Source: Methanospirillum hungatei
Lineage (GTDB): Archaea > Halobacteriota > Methanomicrobia > Methanomicrobiales > Methanospirillaceae
Direction: 5' to 3'
Assembly (NCBI RefSeq): GCF_020216685.1
Contig: NZ_JAIWNS010000058.1
Coordinates: 1 to 10,000, forward strand
Length of the DNA stretch: 10,000 nt
Part shown: one piece after another, positions 1-5,139 of the stretch
Position numbering within the stretch: position 1 is the stretch's first letter
Layout of the letters: each line of letters opens with the position of its first letter
Made by a program: the position numbers and the translations under genes
The notes under the pieces: model-generated
Told to the model about the DNA's origin: nothing
What the model saw: only the letters and a program-made list of their open reading frames with translations
Databases searched by the model: none

Positions 1-676
1 TCCGGTTATCGCAACCATCGACTCCCTGATCAAACGATATGGCACAATAGAAGCACTCAGTGGCGTCTCCCTGACTCTCTATGAAGGGGAATTTATTGCA
101 ATCCTTGGTGAGAATGGTTCAGGGAAGACGACTCTGGTGAAGCATCTGAACGGTCTGTTACGACCTGACGGGGGATCTGTCCATGTGCGAAGCCTGGATG
201 CAGCCACGGCACCGGTCATCGATCTTGTCAGGCAGACCGGCCTTGTGTTTCAAAACCCTGATACCATGCTCTTTGCTGACAGTGTCAGAGATGAGATCAT
301 GTTCGGCCTTGAGAATATCGGAGCAGACTCTCCTGATCAGGTCATTGGAGATGTGCTTGCCATGGTCGGGCTCTCAGGCTCTGAAGCAACCTATCCCCGG
401 CATCTCTCGCGGGGTGAACGGCAGCGGCTAGCAGTCGCCTGTATTCTTGCGATGAAACCCGGACTTATCATTCTGGATGAACCGACCACCGGTCTTGACG
501 AGAAAGAATCTGACCGGATGATGGATCTTATGCTGACGTTGCAGAAGAGCGGGCATACCATCATCATGGTTACGCATAATATGCGGATTGCCGAAAGTTA
601 TGCAGGCCGGATCATTGCCATGGAGAATGGCCGGGTCATCGGGGATTATCATAACCTGAAGGGGCGTGCATCATGA
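1..676 (+). CDS. ECF transporter ATP-binding protein (EcfA/CbiO type), 5' partial
   Basis: ATPase subunit of an energy-coupling factor importer, which hydrolyses ATP on the cytoplasmic face to drive vitamin or metal uptake. The reading frame is open from base 2, so the gene starts left of the window; 224 residues are visible. All ABC motifs are present: Walker A GENGSGKT (bases 107-130), Q-loop VFQNPD, signature LSRGE (a variant of LSGGQ), Walker B LIILDEPTTGLD with the catalytic Glu, and the switch His in MVTHN. The ATG at 137 lies after Walker A and is not the start. The phrase KHLNGLL after Walker A is typical of EcfA proteins. The protein ends soon after the switch His, so it lacks the C-terminal extension common in stand-alone EcfA. 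It could be a compact single-domain ATPase or the second half of a two-ABC fusion. Its stop overlaps the next start by ATGA, so the two are translationally coupled. The substrate cannot be told from this sequence. Confidence 0.92.
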   Translation, partial: PVIATIDSLIKRYGTIEALSGVSLTLYEGEFIAILGENGSGKTTLVKHLNGLLRPDGGSVHVRSLDAATAPVIDLVRQTGLVFQNPDTMLFADSVRDEIMFGLENIGADSPDQVIGDVLAMVGLSGSEATYPRHLSRGERQRLAVACILAMKPGLIILDEPTTGLDEKESDRMMDLMLTLQKSGHTIIMVTHNMRIAESYAGRIIAMENGRVIGDYHNLKGRAS

Positions 677-1461
677 GTGAGATTCTGCAATATATACCGG
701 GAACCAGTCCGCTTCATCATCTCAATCCGGTCACCAAACTGCTCCTGGTCATTCTCATCGTCGGGCTATGCGTAATGTCAGCCCAGGTACCGTTTCTCTG
801 TTTTCTCATTGGTGTTCTGGTGCTCGGTGCCCTTTTTTCCGGTCTTATCAAAGAGATAATCAATCAGGTCCCGTTCCTTATCCTGTTGTCATTCTTCCTC
901 GTAATACTGACCAGTCTGACGGTCCAGGAAGGTGACTTGTTACTCACCATTCTTCCGTCTGCTGAACCTGGAGTTCAGGGATATGGGATCACCCTTGGCG
1001 GGCTTCTCTTTGGTGTTATCCTCTCCCTCCGGTTTATCGTGATGATAACGGCATTTCAACTCTTTGTCGTGACCACAAAACCCAGTGATCTGGTGACCGG
1101 ACTTTTGGCATTCCGCCTTCCGGTTGACTATGTCCTCATGCTTCTGATAGCGCTCCGGTTTATTCCAAGCCTTCAGCTGGAGGCCAGGCGGATCCATGAA
1201 GCACAGCTTTGCCGGGGTTATAACCCGGGAACCGGTATATCCGGGAAGATCAGAAGCATGAAACCGATTATGATACCGCTTGTTGCAAATTCACTTGCAA
1301 AGACTCAGGTCCTCGGTCTTACCCTTGATATGCGGGGGTATCGGGCGCGAAAAAACCTTCCCCTTCATAAACTGGTCTTTGGTTTTGGTGATGTCATCAG
1401 TGCGGTGCTGGTTGTGATAATTCTTGCAGCATTTGCATATCTTCACGTTTTCAATGCATAA
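673..1461 (+). CDS. ECF transporter transmembrane protein EcfT (CbiQ family)
   Basis: Membrane scaffold subunit of the ECF importer; it links the ATPases to the substrate-binding S component. It has 262 residues, the usual length for the family. Hydrophobic segments lie at about 21-37, 40-60, 65-82, 106-133 and 238-257. The stretch TTKPSDLVTGL...FRLP...ALRFIPSLQLEARR (about 134-173) is characteristic. The two coupling-helix Ala-Arg-Gly motifs appear as Cys-Arg-Gly (180-182) and Met-Arg-Gly (220-222), keeping the essential Arg and Gly. The ATG at 673 overlaps the ATPase stop, and the ATPase-then-EcfT order is common. A terminator follows the stop directly, so this is the last gene of its operon. 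The S component (for example BioY-, CbiM- or ThiT-like) must lie upstream or elsewhere, so cobalt, nickel and vitamins remain equally possible. Confidence 0.93.
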   Translation: MSEILQYIPGTSPLHHLNPVTKLLLVILIVGLCVMSAQVPFLCFLIGVLVLGALFSGLIKEIINQVPFLILLSFFLVILTSLTVQEGDLLLTILPSAEPGVQGYGITLGGLLFGVILSLRFIVMITAFQLFVVTTKPSDLVTGLLAFRLPVDYVLMLLIALRFIPSLQLEARRIHEAQLCRGYNPGTGISGKIRSMKPIMIPLVANSLAKTQVLGLTLDMRGYRARKNLPLHKLVFGFGDVISAVLVVIILAAFAYLHVFNA

Positions 1462-1462
1462 A

Positions 1463-1492
1463 GCGGGGTCAGACCAGATCCGCCCCGTTTTT
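1463..1492 (+). terminator. Hairpin plus T-run after ecfT
   Basis: Stem CGGGG (1464-1468) pairs with CCCCG (1483-1487) across a 14-base loop and is followed by TTTTT (1488-1492). It starts two bases after the ecfT stop codon. Archaeal termination mainly needs the U-run; the hairpin makes this resemble an intrinsic terminator. Confidence 0.6.
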
Positions 1493-1509
1493 GATCCTGC
1501 ATCGCCATG

Positions 1510-1515
1510 ATTAAA
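1510..1515 (+). promoter_or_regulatory. Possible TATA box for the response regulator
   Basis: ATTAAA lies about 30 bases before the ATG at 1544, the distance expected for an archaeal promoter giving a leaderless or nearly leaderless mRNA. This fits the lack of any Shine-Dalgarno match before that ATG. The BRE element is not convincing, so this is tentative. Confidence 0.3.
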
Positions 1516-1543
1516 GTCCTTGAATGGTAATAAGTCTCTATTT

Positions 1544-2104
1544 ATGATATCCGTCCTGCTTGTTGATGATGAACCGGTCATTCTGGATATTGCCCGTGCT
1601 TTTCTGGAAAGGCATGGTGAGTTTTCCGTTACCACTGTGCTCTCCGCCGAAGAGGGCCTTGCATTGCTGAATGAGCGGGGCTTTGATGCCGTGGTCTCTG
1701 ATTATGAGATGCCGGTTATGAACGGGCTGGGTTTTCTCAGGGCAATTCGGGAAAAAGGAGATCATATCCCCTTTATCATCTTTACCGGAAGAGGCAGGGA
1801 GGATGTGGTCATCGAGGCCCTCAATGCCGGTGCTGATTACTACATTCAGAAAGGCGGGGATCCGCGTGCTCAGTTCACTGAACTTGCATATAAGATCCGT
1901 GAATCAGTACGAAAGAAAAAGGAGGTCCAGCCCCCGGCCGAACATGATACCATCAGGTCCAAGATTATCGGCCATCTTCATGCTCTTGAAACTCAGATAT
2001 CCATGCTGAAGGCAGCAGGGGTTACTCCGTCACAAGAGCCCCTCATCAGGGAATGTGACTCTCATATCAGGGATCTGCTCATGCTCTTTGGAGAGCACAA
2101 ATAG
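1544..2104 (+). CDS. Single-domain response regulator with short helical C-terminal tail
   Basis: Receiver protein of a two-component system, predicted cytoplasmic, 186 residues. The CheY-like receiver covers about 1-122: acidic pair D8/D9, phospho-acceptor D53 in VVSDYEMP, T81 in FTGRG and K103 in IQKGG. All catalytic receiver residues are intact. The wording FTGRGREDVVIEALNAGADYYIQKGG is typical of receivers in Methanomicrobia. After a basic linker (RKKKE) the remaining 55 or so residues look like two helices, about 134-156 and 165-183, with no recognisable DNA-binding or enzymatic domain. The start is set at ATG 1544 because the receiver fold begins there (MISVLLVDD); an upstream in-frame TTG at 1520 would add only eight residues. 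No kinase is adjacent, so this is an orphan regulator. It converges on the TPR gene with an 11-base gap. Confidence 0.88.
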   Translation: MISVLLVDDEPVILDIARAFLERHGEFSVTTVLSAEEGLALLNERGFDAVVSDYEMPVMNGLGFLRAIREKGDHIPFIIFTGRGREDVVIEALNAGADYYIQKGGDPRAQFTELAYKIRESVRKKKEVQPPAEHDTIRSKIIGHLHALETQISMLKAAGVTPSQEPLIRECDSHIRDLLMLFGEHK

Positions 2105-2127
2105 GAAAATAAAATTTAATTTCTTTC
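2105..2127. terminator. Short T-rich convergent terminator region
   Basis: The 11-base gap between the convergent genes and the bases just inside the TPR gene are A/T-only tracts. The minus strand reads ATTTTATTTT directly after the TPR stop. The plus strand reads TTTAATTTCTTT shortly after the response regulator stop. Oligo-T tracts are enough for archaeal termination, so each gene may end here, but no hairpin is seen. Confidence 0.4.
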
Positions 2128-2838
2128 AATCAGGCTTTTTGCCATCGCGAAAGCTTCATTTGCTTCATTGATCTGACCAAGAGCCAGGTGAATCTCTCCT
2201 TTTTTATTCCAGAGTTCCGGGCTGTCTGGTTCTAATCCGGTCATAACCTCATAGCATTTCAGGACTTCCATATACCTGCCCAGCTTTGTCAGGGTGTATG
2301 CCTTATGCTGCCAGAGATCCACCCGTTTTGGATCTATCTCGATTGCCTTGTCAAACCTCTGCAGAGCCTCTTCATACTGCTCAAGCCGGTTGTATGCAAA
2401 TCCGATCAGCAGCCATGAGTTCTCCTTTTTATCCTGGGGTCCTGCCAGTTCCAGTGATCGCTCTGCAGATTTTATGGCAAGTTTATACTGACCACTCTCT
2501 ATATATGAGGATGCTTTCCCCTGCCAGGCGCCACTCTCATCAGGATTAAGCCTGATTGCCTCATCAAAGTCATTCATAGCCTCCTGCTGCCGGCCCAGGT
2601 GCTGAAGTGCAATACCGCGGTAGGTCCATACCTTCGGATTTATCGGGTCAAGTCGGATTGAATGACTATATGCATTCACTGCTTCTGTATAGAGTCCGTC
2701 TTTTGCAAACCGGTTACCCTGCTCTATCCAGTCCTGTGCACTCCATCCCTCAGTTCCCAGACATCCGCACAGGAGGGTGGGTATCAGCACTGCCAGGGTC
2801 AATAAAACAGTTGAAACGAACTTCATGAAGATACACAT
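2116..2838 (-). CDS. TPR-repeat lipoprotein (six TPRs), paralog of its neighbour
   Basis: Predicted membrane-anchored protein-interaction scaffold of 240 residues. The N-terminus is a lipoprotein signal: a hydrophobic stretch of about residues 8-23, then lipobox LCGC with the lipidated Cys at 26. The rest is six consecutive 34-residue TPR units at about 33-66, 67-100, 101-134, 138-171, 172-205 and 206-239, each with the W/Y-LG-Y-A-F-AI-L-P pattern. No catalytic domain is present. Start choice: ATG 2838 is preceded by the same ten bases (ACCTGGAATG, including the ATG) as the paralog's start. ATG 2826 (MKFVST) gives a more classical signal peptide and remains possible. A TATA-like TTTAAA lies at 2865-2870. 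The gene is followed by an A/T-rich terminator and may have its own promoter in the 68-base gap after its paralog. Partner proteins are unknown. Confidence 0.85.
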   Translation of the reverse strand: MCIFMKFVSTVLLTLAVLIPTLLCGCLGTEGWSAQDWIEQGNRFAKDGLYTEAVNAYSHSIRLDPINPKVWTYRGIALQHLGRQQEAMNDFDEAIRLNPDESGAWQGKASSYIESGQYKLAIKSAERSLELAGPQDKKENSWLLIGFAYNRLEQYEEALQRFDKAIEIDPKRVDLWQHKAYTLTKLGRYMEVLKCYEVMTGLEPDSPELWNKKGEIHLALGQINEANEAFAMAKSLIERN

Positions 2839-2854
2839 TCCAGGTGCCTGAATG
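2836..2854 (-). promoter_or_regulatory. Near-palindrome over the TPR gene start
   Basis: The plus strand reads CATTCCAGG-TG-CCTGAATG: arms of 8-9 bases that pair perfectly apart from one extra C. It covers the ATG at 2838 and the predicted transcription start about 25 bases from the TATA box. It could be an operator or an mRNA hairpin hiding the start. Its function is inferred from position only. Confidence 0.35.
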
Positions 2855-2864
2855 CACAATTCTC

Positions 2865-2870
2865 TTTAAA
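2865..2870 (-). promoter_or_regulatory. Candidate TATA box for the downstream TPR gene
   Basis: TTTAAA lies 27-32 bases before the ATG at 2838, in the 68-base gap between the two TPR genes. The same hexamer precedes the ribosomal operon. Placement predicts a start of transcription near 2841, giving a leaderless or very short leader. Confidence 0.4.
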
Positions 2871-2906
2871 CGTTGTCAGAGAAATATGAAATGTCTTCCT
2901 GCCGGG

Positions 2907-3665
2907 TCAGGGAATTACCGTTATAGGTGTTTTTGGGATTTTACGGGCAATAACCTCTCCCTGCTTTTTATAGAGGAGATTTGCCTGACTTATGGCGATG
3001 TCCGCCTCATCAGTTCTTCCCAAAACCCGCAGTACTGATGCCTTGTTTATCCAGTTCTCTGCATTGCCCGGATTTATCTTTAATGCTGCCTCAAATGAAT
3101 CCAGCGCATCGGTATAGTTCTTTTCCATAACATAGGCATACCCGCGTGAGCTCCAGGCTTTCTCGAGCGACGGGTCCATCTGAAGTATCTTATCAAAATG
3201 TGAGATGGCAAGATCATACTGTCCACGGCCAGACAAGGCAAGGCCCCGATGATACCAGTATTCGGTGTTGTTCTCATCAAGCTCTATTGCCTTATAGAAT
3301 GACCTGACCGCCTCATCATAATCACCCATCATATAACTGGCCCTGCCTTTCATGAACCATGCCTCAGGATAATCCGGTTGTATTCGTATCGCAGAGGTAA
3401 ACGCATCTATTGCGTCCTTATATCGGACCAGTTCAAAAAGGGCCAGACCTTTCAGGTAGTAGAGCTGACTGTTACTTCCTGACAACTGGATGGCCTGGTT
3501 ATAGAGTGATACTGCCTCGGCATACCTTCCAGAATTATATGCGGTCTTTGCCTCGTCTGAAAGGCGGTCAGTCTCTGTGCATCCGGATATCAGAACGACG
3601 GCAATCAGAAGAGATACAAGGATGCAGAGTGAACCAATTCTGATTGTCCGGTCGGATGAGTTCAT
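2907..3665 (-). CDS. TPR-repeat lipoprotein (six TPRs)
   Basis: A 252-residue membrane-anchored TPR scaffold and the upstream partner of a tandem pair. A hydrophobic signal segment (about 11-25) ends in lipobox ISGC with Cys 29. Six TPR units follow at about 31-63, 64-97, 98-131, 132-165, 166-199 and 200-233, for example EAWFMKGRASYMMGDYDEAV. A short basic tail (RKIPKTPITVIP) ends the protein. The start at ATG 3665 is supported by GGTGA six bases upstream. Layout matches the neighbouring TPR protein (same repeat number, lipobox and length), which points to tandem duplication, although the sequences have diverged widely. No enzyme domain is visible. Such proteins often organise envelope or secretion complexes, but no specific role can be assigned here. 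Confidence 0.87.
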   Translation of the reverse strand: MNSSDRTIRIGSLCILVSLLIAVVLISGCTETDRLSDEAKTAYNSGRYAEAVSLYNQAIQLSGSNSQLYYLKGLALFELVRYKDAIDAFTSAIRIQPDYPEAWFMKGRASYMMGDYDEAVRSFYKAIELDENNTEYWYHRGLALSGRGQYDLAISHFDKILQMDPSLEKAWSSRGYAYVMEKNYTDALDSFEAALKINPGNAENWINKASVLRVLGRTDEADIAISQANLLYKKQGEVIARKIPKTPITVIP

Positions 3666-3671
3666 TCCAGG

Positions 3672-3676
3672 TCACC
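3672..3676 (-). promoter_or_regulatory. Ribosome binding site of the upstream TPR gene
   Basis: The minus strand reads GGTGA six bases before ATG 3665, matching the anti-Shine-Dalgarno core. It abuts an 11-base palindrome, ACCAGTCTGGT (plus strand, 3674-3684), which shares bases with the site and could mask it in the mRNA. Confidence 0.55.
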
Positions 3677-3713
3677 AGTCTGGTACTATTTTTCTTCTTT
3701 TGTATTGAAACAT

Positions 3714-3729
3714 CCGTTCAATGAACCGG
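3714..3729. repeat. Imperfect palindrome in the ndk/TPR intergenic region
   Basis: CCGTTCAATGAACCGG has arms CCGTTCA and TGAACCGG that pair with one unpaired base. It lies about 50-65 bases before the TPR start at 3665, a position suited to an operator. It also lies downstream of the ndk oligo-T tracts, so it is not an obvious terminator stem. Confidence 0.35.
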
Positions 3730-3734
3730 AATGG

Positions 3735-3762
3735 AAAAAAGATGATAATCCCAGTAAAAAAA
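3735..3762 (-). terminator. Oligo-T terminator after ndk
   Basis: On the minus strand the ndk stop TAA is followed after one base by TTTTTTT (3762-3756), and a second run of six T lies at 3740-3735. Consecutive U-runs without a hairpin are the usual archaeal transcription stop. They mark the 3' end of the ribosomal operon. Confidence 0.6.
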
Positions 3763-3763
3763 T

Positions 3764-4213
3764 TTATTCGTAGAGGTACTGTTCATCTATCCGGGTATAT
3801 GAAACAAGTTCTTCCGGTTTGAAATGAATAGCAATCTCGCGATTTGCAGTTTCAACAGAATCAGAGCCATGGATGACATTCATCCCTATCTCAAGGGCAT
3901 AGTCTCCACGAATCGTACCAGGTGCTGCACCGGCAGGATTGGTTGCTCCGATCATATCCCTGCTAATCTTCACGATATCTTTTCCTTCCCATACCATCAG
4001 GAAACAGGGTCCTGAAGTGATGTATGCCTTCAGACCTGGGAAGAAGGGTTTCTGCACGTGTTCTGCATAATGCTCCATGACCCGTGCATCAGGAAGCCGT
4101 TCAAATCGTGAGGCAACCATCTTGAATCCGCGGCGTTCAAACCGGGTGATAACCTCACCGATCAGTCCGCGCTGAACTCCGTCAGGCTTTACCATCAGAA
4201 ATGTCCGTTCCAT
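3764..4213 (-). CDS. ndk: Nucleoside diphosphate kinase
   Basis: Transfers the gamma phosphate of ATP to nucleoside diphosphates through a phospho-histidine, keeping cytoplasmic NTP and dNTP pools balanced. It has 149 residues, standard for the family. Visible motifs are [20 protein letters not shown] at the N-terminus with Lys 9, FFPGL, SGP, IRGDYA and the active-site NVIHGSDS with the catalytic His at 115. The start is ATG 4213: AAGGT lies six bases upstream, inside the last codons of L24e, and only two bases separate the L24e stop from this ATG. Longer in-frame readings would overlap L24e and lack family similarity. It is the last gene of the L7Ae-S28e-L24e-Ndk operon, as in many Euryarchaeota; oligo-T runs follow and no infB (aIF2) is next to it. 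Confidence 0.97.
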   Translation of the reverse strand: MERTFLMVKPDGVQRGLIGEVITRFERRGFKMVASRFERLPDARVMEHYAEHVQKPFFPGLKAYITSGPCFLMVWEGKDIVKISRDMIGATNPAGAAPGTIRGDYALEIGMNVIHGSDSVETANREIAIHFKPEELVSYTRIDEQYLYE

Positions 4214-4215
4214 TG

Positions 4216-4407
4216 TTATACCTTGCCAAGAGCTTTCCGGCCAGCGGTGGTCCATCTGACACGGCGTGGAATACGTCCGAGCTTGTGGTTCTTCTGGCAC
4301 TTGGTGCTGCAGTAATAGAAAATCTGTCCGTCCTTTTTGACGTACATCTTCCCGGTTCCAGGCTCCATCTGCAGGCCGCAGAAAGAACAGATATGCGTAT
4401 CAATCAT
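4216..4407 (-). CDS. rpl24e: 50S ribosomal protein L24e
   Basis: Small zinc-binding protein of the large ribosomal subunit, 63 residues, close to the archaeal norm. The zinc site is C7-x2-C10 and C33-x3-C37 (ICSFCG and YYCSTKC), with the family phrase [22 protein letters not shown] and a basic C-terminal half for rRNA binding. The start at ATG 4407 has an excellent Shine-Dalgarno, GGAGGTAA, overlapping the stop codon of S28e, so translation is likely coupled. Two bases separate its stop from ndk. Confidence 0.97.
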   Translation of the reverse strand: MIDTHICSFCGLQMEPGTGKMYVKKDGQIFYYCSTKCQKNHKLGRIPRRVRWTTAGRKALGKV

Positions 4408-4412
4408 TGTTC

Positions 4413-4420
4413 TTACCTCC
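4413..4420 (-). promoter_or_regulatory. Ribosome binding site of L24e inside the S28e 3' end
   Basis: The minus strand reads GGAGGTAA with the S28e stop codon TAA as its last three bases, five bases before the L24e ATG. A strong internal site of this kind lets L24e be translated at a high level independently of S28e. Confidence 0.8.
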
Positions 4421-4616
4421 GGGAAAGTTTCTTTGCTTCACGTTCAGTCTCAAGGAGCATCAGAACATCACCTTCACGGATCGGTCCTACCGTGTTACGG
4501 GTGATAATCCGCCCCTTGTTCGGGCCATCAAGGATACGGGCTTTCACCTGCATGGCTTCTCCATGCATACCGGTTGACCCGATAACCTCGATTACTTCAG
4601 CGGGCGTTCCGTCCAT
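4413..4616 (-). CDS. rps28e: 30S ribosomal protein S28e
   Basis: Small-subunit ribosomal protein of the S1/OB-fold type, found in archaea and eukaryotes. The family signature is complete: [23 protein letters not shown], then [30 protein letters not shown]. The start is placed at ATG 4616 (67 residues) because GAGTGA sits five bases upstream. An in-frame GTG at 4625, overlapping the L7Ae stop as GTGA, would add three residues but has no Shine-Dalgarno. Either way the gene is tightly coupled to L7Ae, whose stop overlaps the proposed binding site. Confidence 0.95.
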   Translation of the reverse strand: MDGTPAEVIEVIGSTGMHGEAMQVKARILDGPNKGRIITRNTVGPIREGDVLMLLETEREAKKLSRR

Positions 4617-4621
4617 GATAT

Positions 4622-4990
4622 TCACTCAGCTTTGAGAGCTGCTATCTGGGCAGCAATTTCATCGATGGTCTCTTTTGCTTTTCCGGACTTTACGATAGCT
4701 GCAGCAGCAGAGCCGACTTCCAGTCCGCAAGCAGCGCCGATATCATTCTGCTTGCTGATGAAGAGATACGGAATCTTCTTTTCTTCGCAGAGTGGTCCAA
4801 GATGCATGACGATCTCTGCTGGTTCAACATCTCCGCCAATAAGGACCAGCTGTGCGATCCCGCGCTCGATGGCCTTGGTGGCTTCGTTGGAGCCCTTTTT
4901 GATTTTTCCGCTTTCACGTGCGGCTTCGACGGCTTCAAGAGCCTTGTTCTGGATCTCTTCAGAGACTTCAAAGGTAACGTAGTTTGCCAT
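4622..4990 (-). CDS. rpl7ae: 50S ribosomal protein L7Ae, kink-turn-binding protein
   Basis: Archaeal L7Ae of 122 residues. The family is known to bind kink-turns in 23S rRNA, box C/D and H/ACA guide RNAs and RNase P RNA, so it serves the ribosome and RNA modification. The RNA-contact motif [19 protein letters not shown] (about 31-49) is intact, followed by [27 protein letters not shown] and the C-terminal [15 protein letters not shown] stretch. The start at ATG 4990 is fixed by GAGGTGA (plus 4995-5001) four bases upstream. It leads the operon and its stop overlaps the S28e start region. The leader upstream is highly structured and contains a candidate kink-turn, suggesting the protein may repress its own translation. 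Confidence 0.97.
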   Translation of the reverse strand: MANYVTFEVSEEIQNKALEAVEAARESGKIKKGSNEATKAIERGIAQLVLIGGDVEPAEIVMHLGPLCEEKKIPYLFISKQNDIGAACGLEVGSAAAAIVKSGKAKETIDEIAAQIAALKAE

Positions 4991-4994
4991 GAAT

Positions 4995-5001
4995 TCACCT
5001 C
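4995..5001 (-). promoter_or_regulatory. Ribosome binding site of L7Ae
   Basis: The minus strand reads GAGGTGA, a near-complete anti-16S match, with four bases to ATG 4990. Its first G would be the last base pair of the leader stem that closes the upstream structure, so folding of the leader could affect access to it. Confidence 0.85.
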
Positions 5002-5052
5002 ATTCAGGAGGGGCATGACCCTCCGTCATCACTCATCAGCAGATGACGAATG
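5001..5052 (-). promoter_or_regulatory. Structured L7Ae leader with candidate kink-turn
   Basis: In plus-strand coordinates three stems can form: P1 CATTC (5001-5005) with GAATG (5048-5052); P2 GGAGGG (5007-5012) with CCCTCC (5019-5024), loop of six; P3 CGTCATC (5024-5030) with GATGACG (5042-5048), loop of eleven. P1, P2 and P3 compete for one or two bases. The mRNA also reads GAU-GA-C before P2 and U-GA-AUG after P2. This is the kink-turn pattern of a three-base bulge, tandem G-A/A-G pairs and one further mismatch next to a GC-rich helix. Its second stem is short (U-A, G-U) unless P1 supplies it as UAC-type pairs in a three-way junction. Archaeal L7Ae is known to bind kink-turns, and autoregulation through leader kink-turns has been reported in archaea. 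The role here is inferred. Confidence 0.5.
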
Positions 5053-5078
5053 TGCCATATTAGTTACGATTGTGGGCG

Positions 5079-5084
5079 TTTAAA
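5079..5084 (-). promoter_or_regulatory. Candidate TATA box of the ribosomal operon
   Basis: TTTAAA on the minus strand would place the transcript start near 5056, just upstream of the structured leader at 5001-5052. The leader would then be about 65 bases, made up almost entirely of the folded element and the Shine-Dalgarno. A second AT-rich stretch, CTAATATGG around 5057-5065, is an alternative that would cut into the structure. Confidence 0.45.
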
Positions 5085-5139
5085 GGTTCTTAGATCTGGT
5101 TTTGCTTCCAAGGGAAATATCTCCCCGACTGGCCGGGTT

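Noticed and set aside
1291..1635. Minus-strand open frame across the ecfT end and the response regulator start
   Set aside because: It runs through the terminator and two well-supported genes on the other strand, with no recognisable motif.
2116..3665. The repeated TPR coding units as DNA repeats or a CRISPR-like array
   Set aside because: The 102-base periodicity is protein-level only; the nucleotide sequence of the units varies and there are no identical repeats.
4214..4300. N-terminal extension of Ndk up to 4300
   Set aside because: It would overlap L24e by 85 bases and lacks family similarity; ATG 4213 has a binding site and the standard Ndk N-terminus.
4201..4635. Long plus-strand open frame across the ribosomal genes (also one at 4632-4982)
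   Set aside because: They are antisense to L24e, S28e and L7Ae, which have clear family signatures; the plus-strand translations show no recognisable domain.
5124..5137. Small inverted repeat CCCG/CGGG after the DUF2298 gene as a terminator
   Set aside because: Only four base pairs and no clear T-run follows on the minus strand; the end of this transcript cannot be placed from it.
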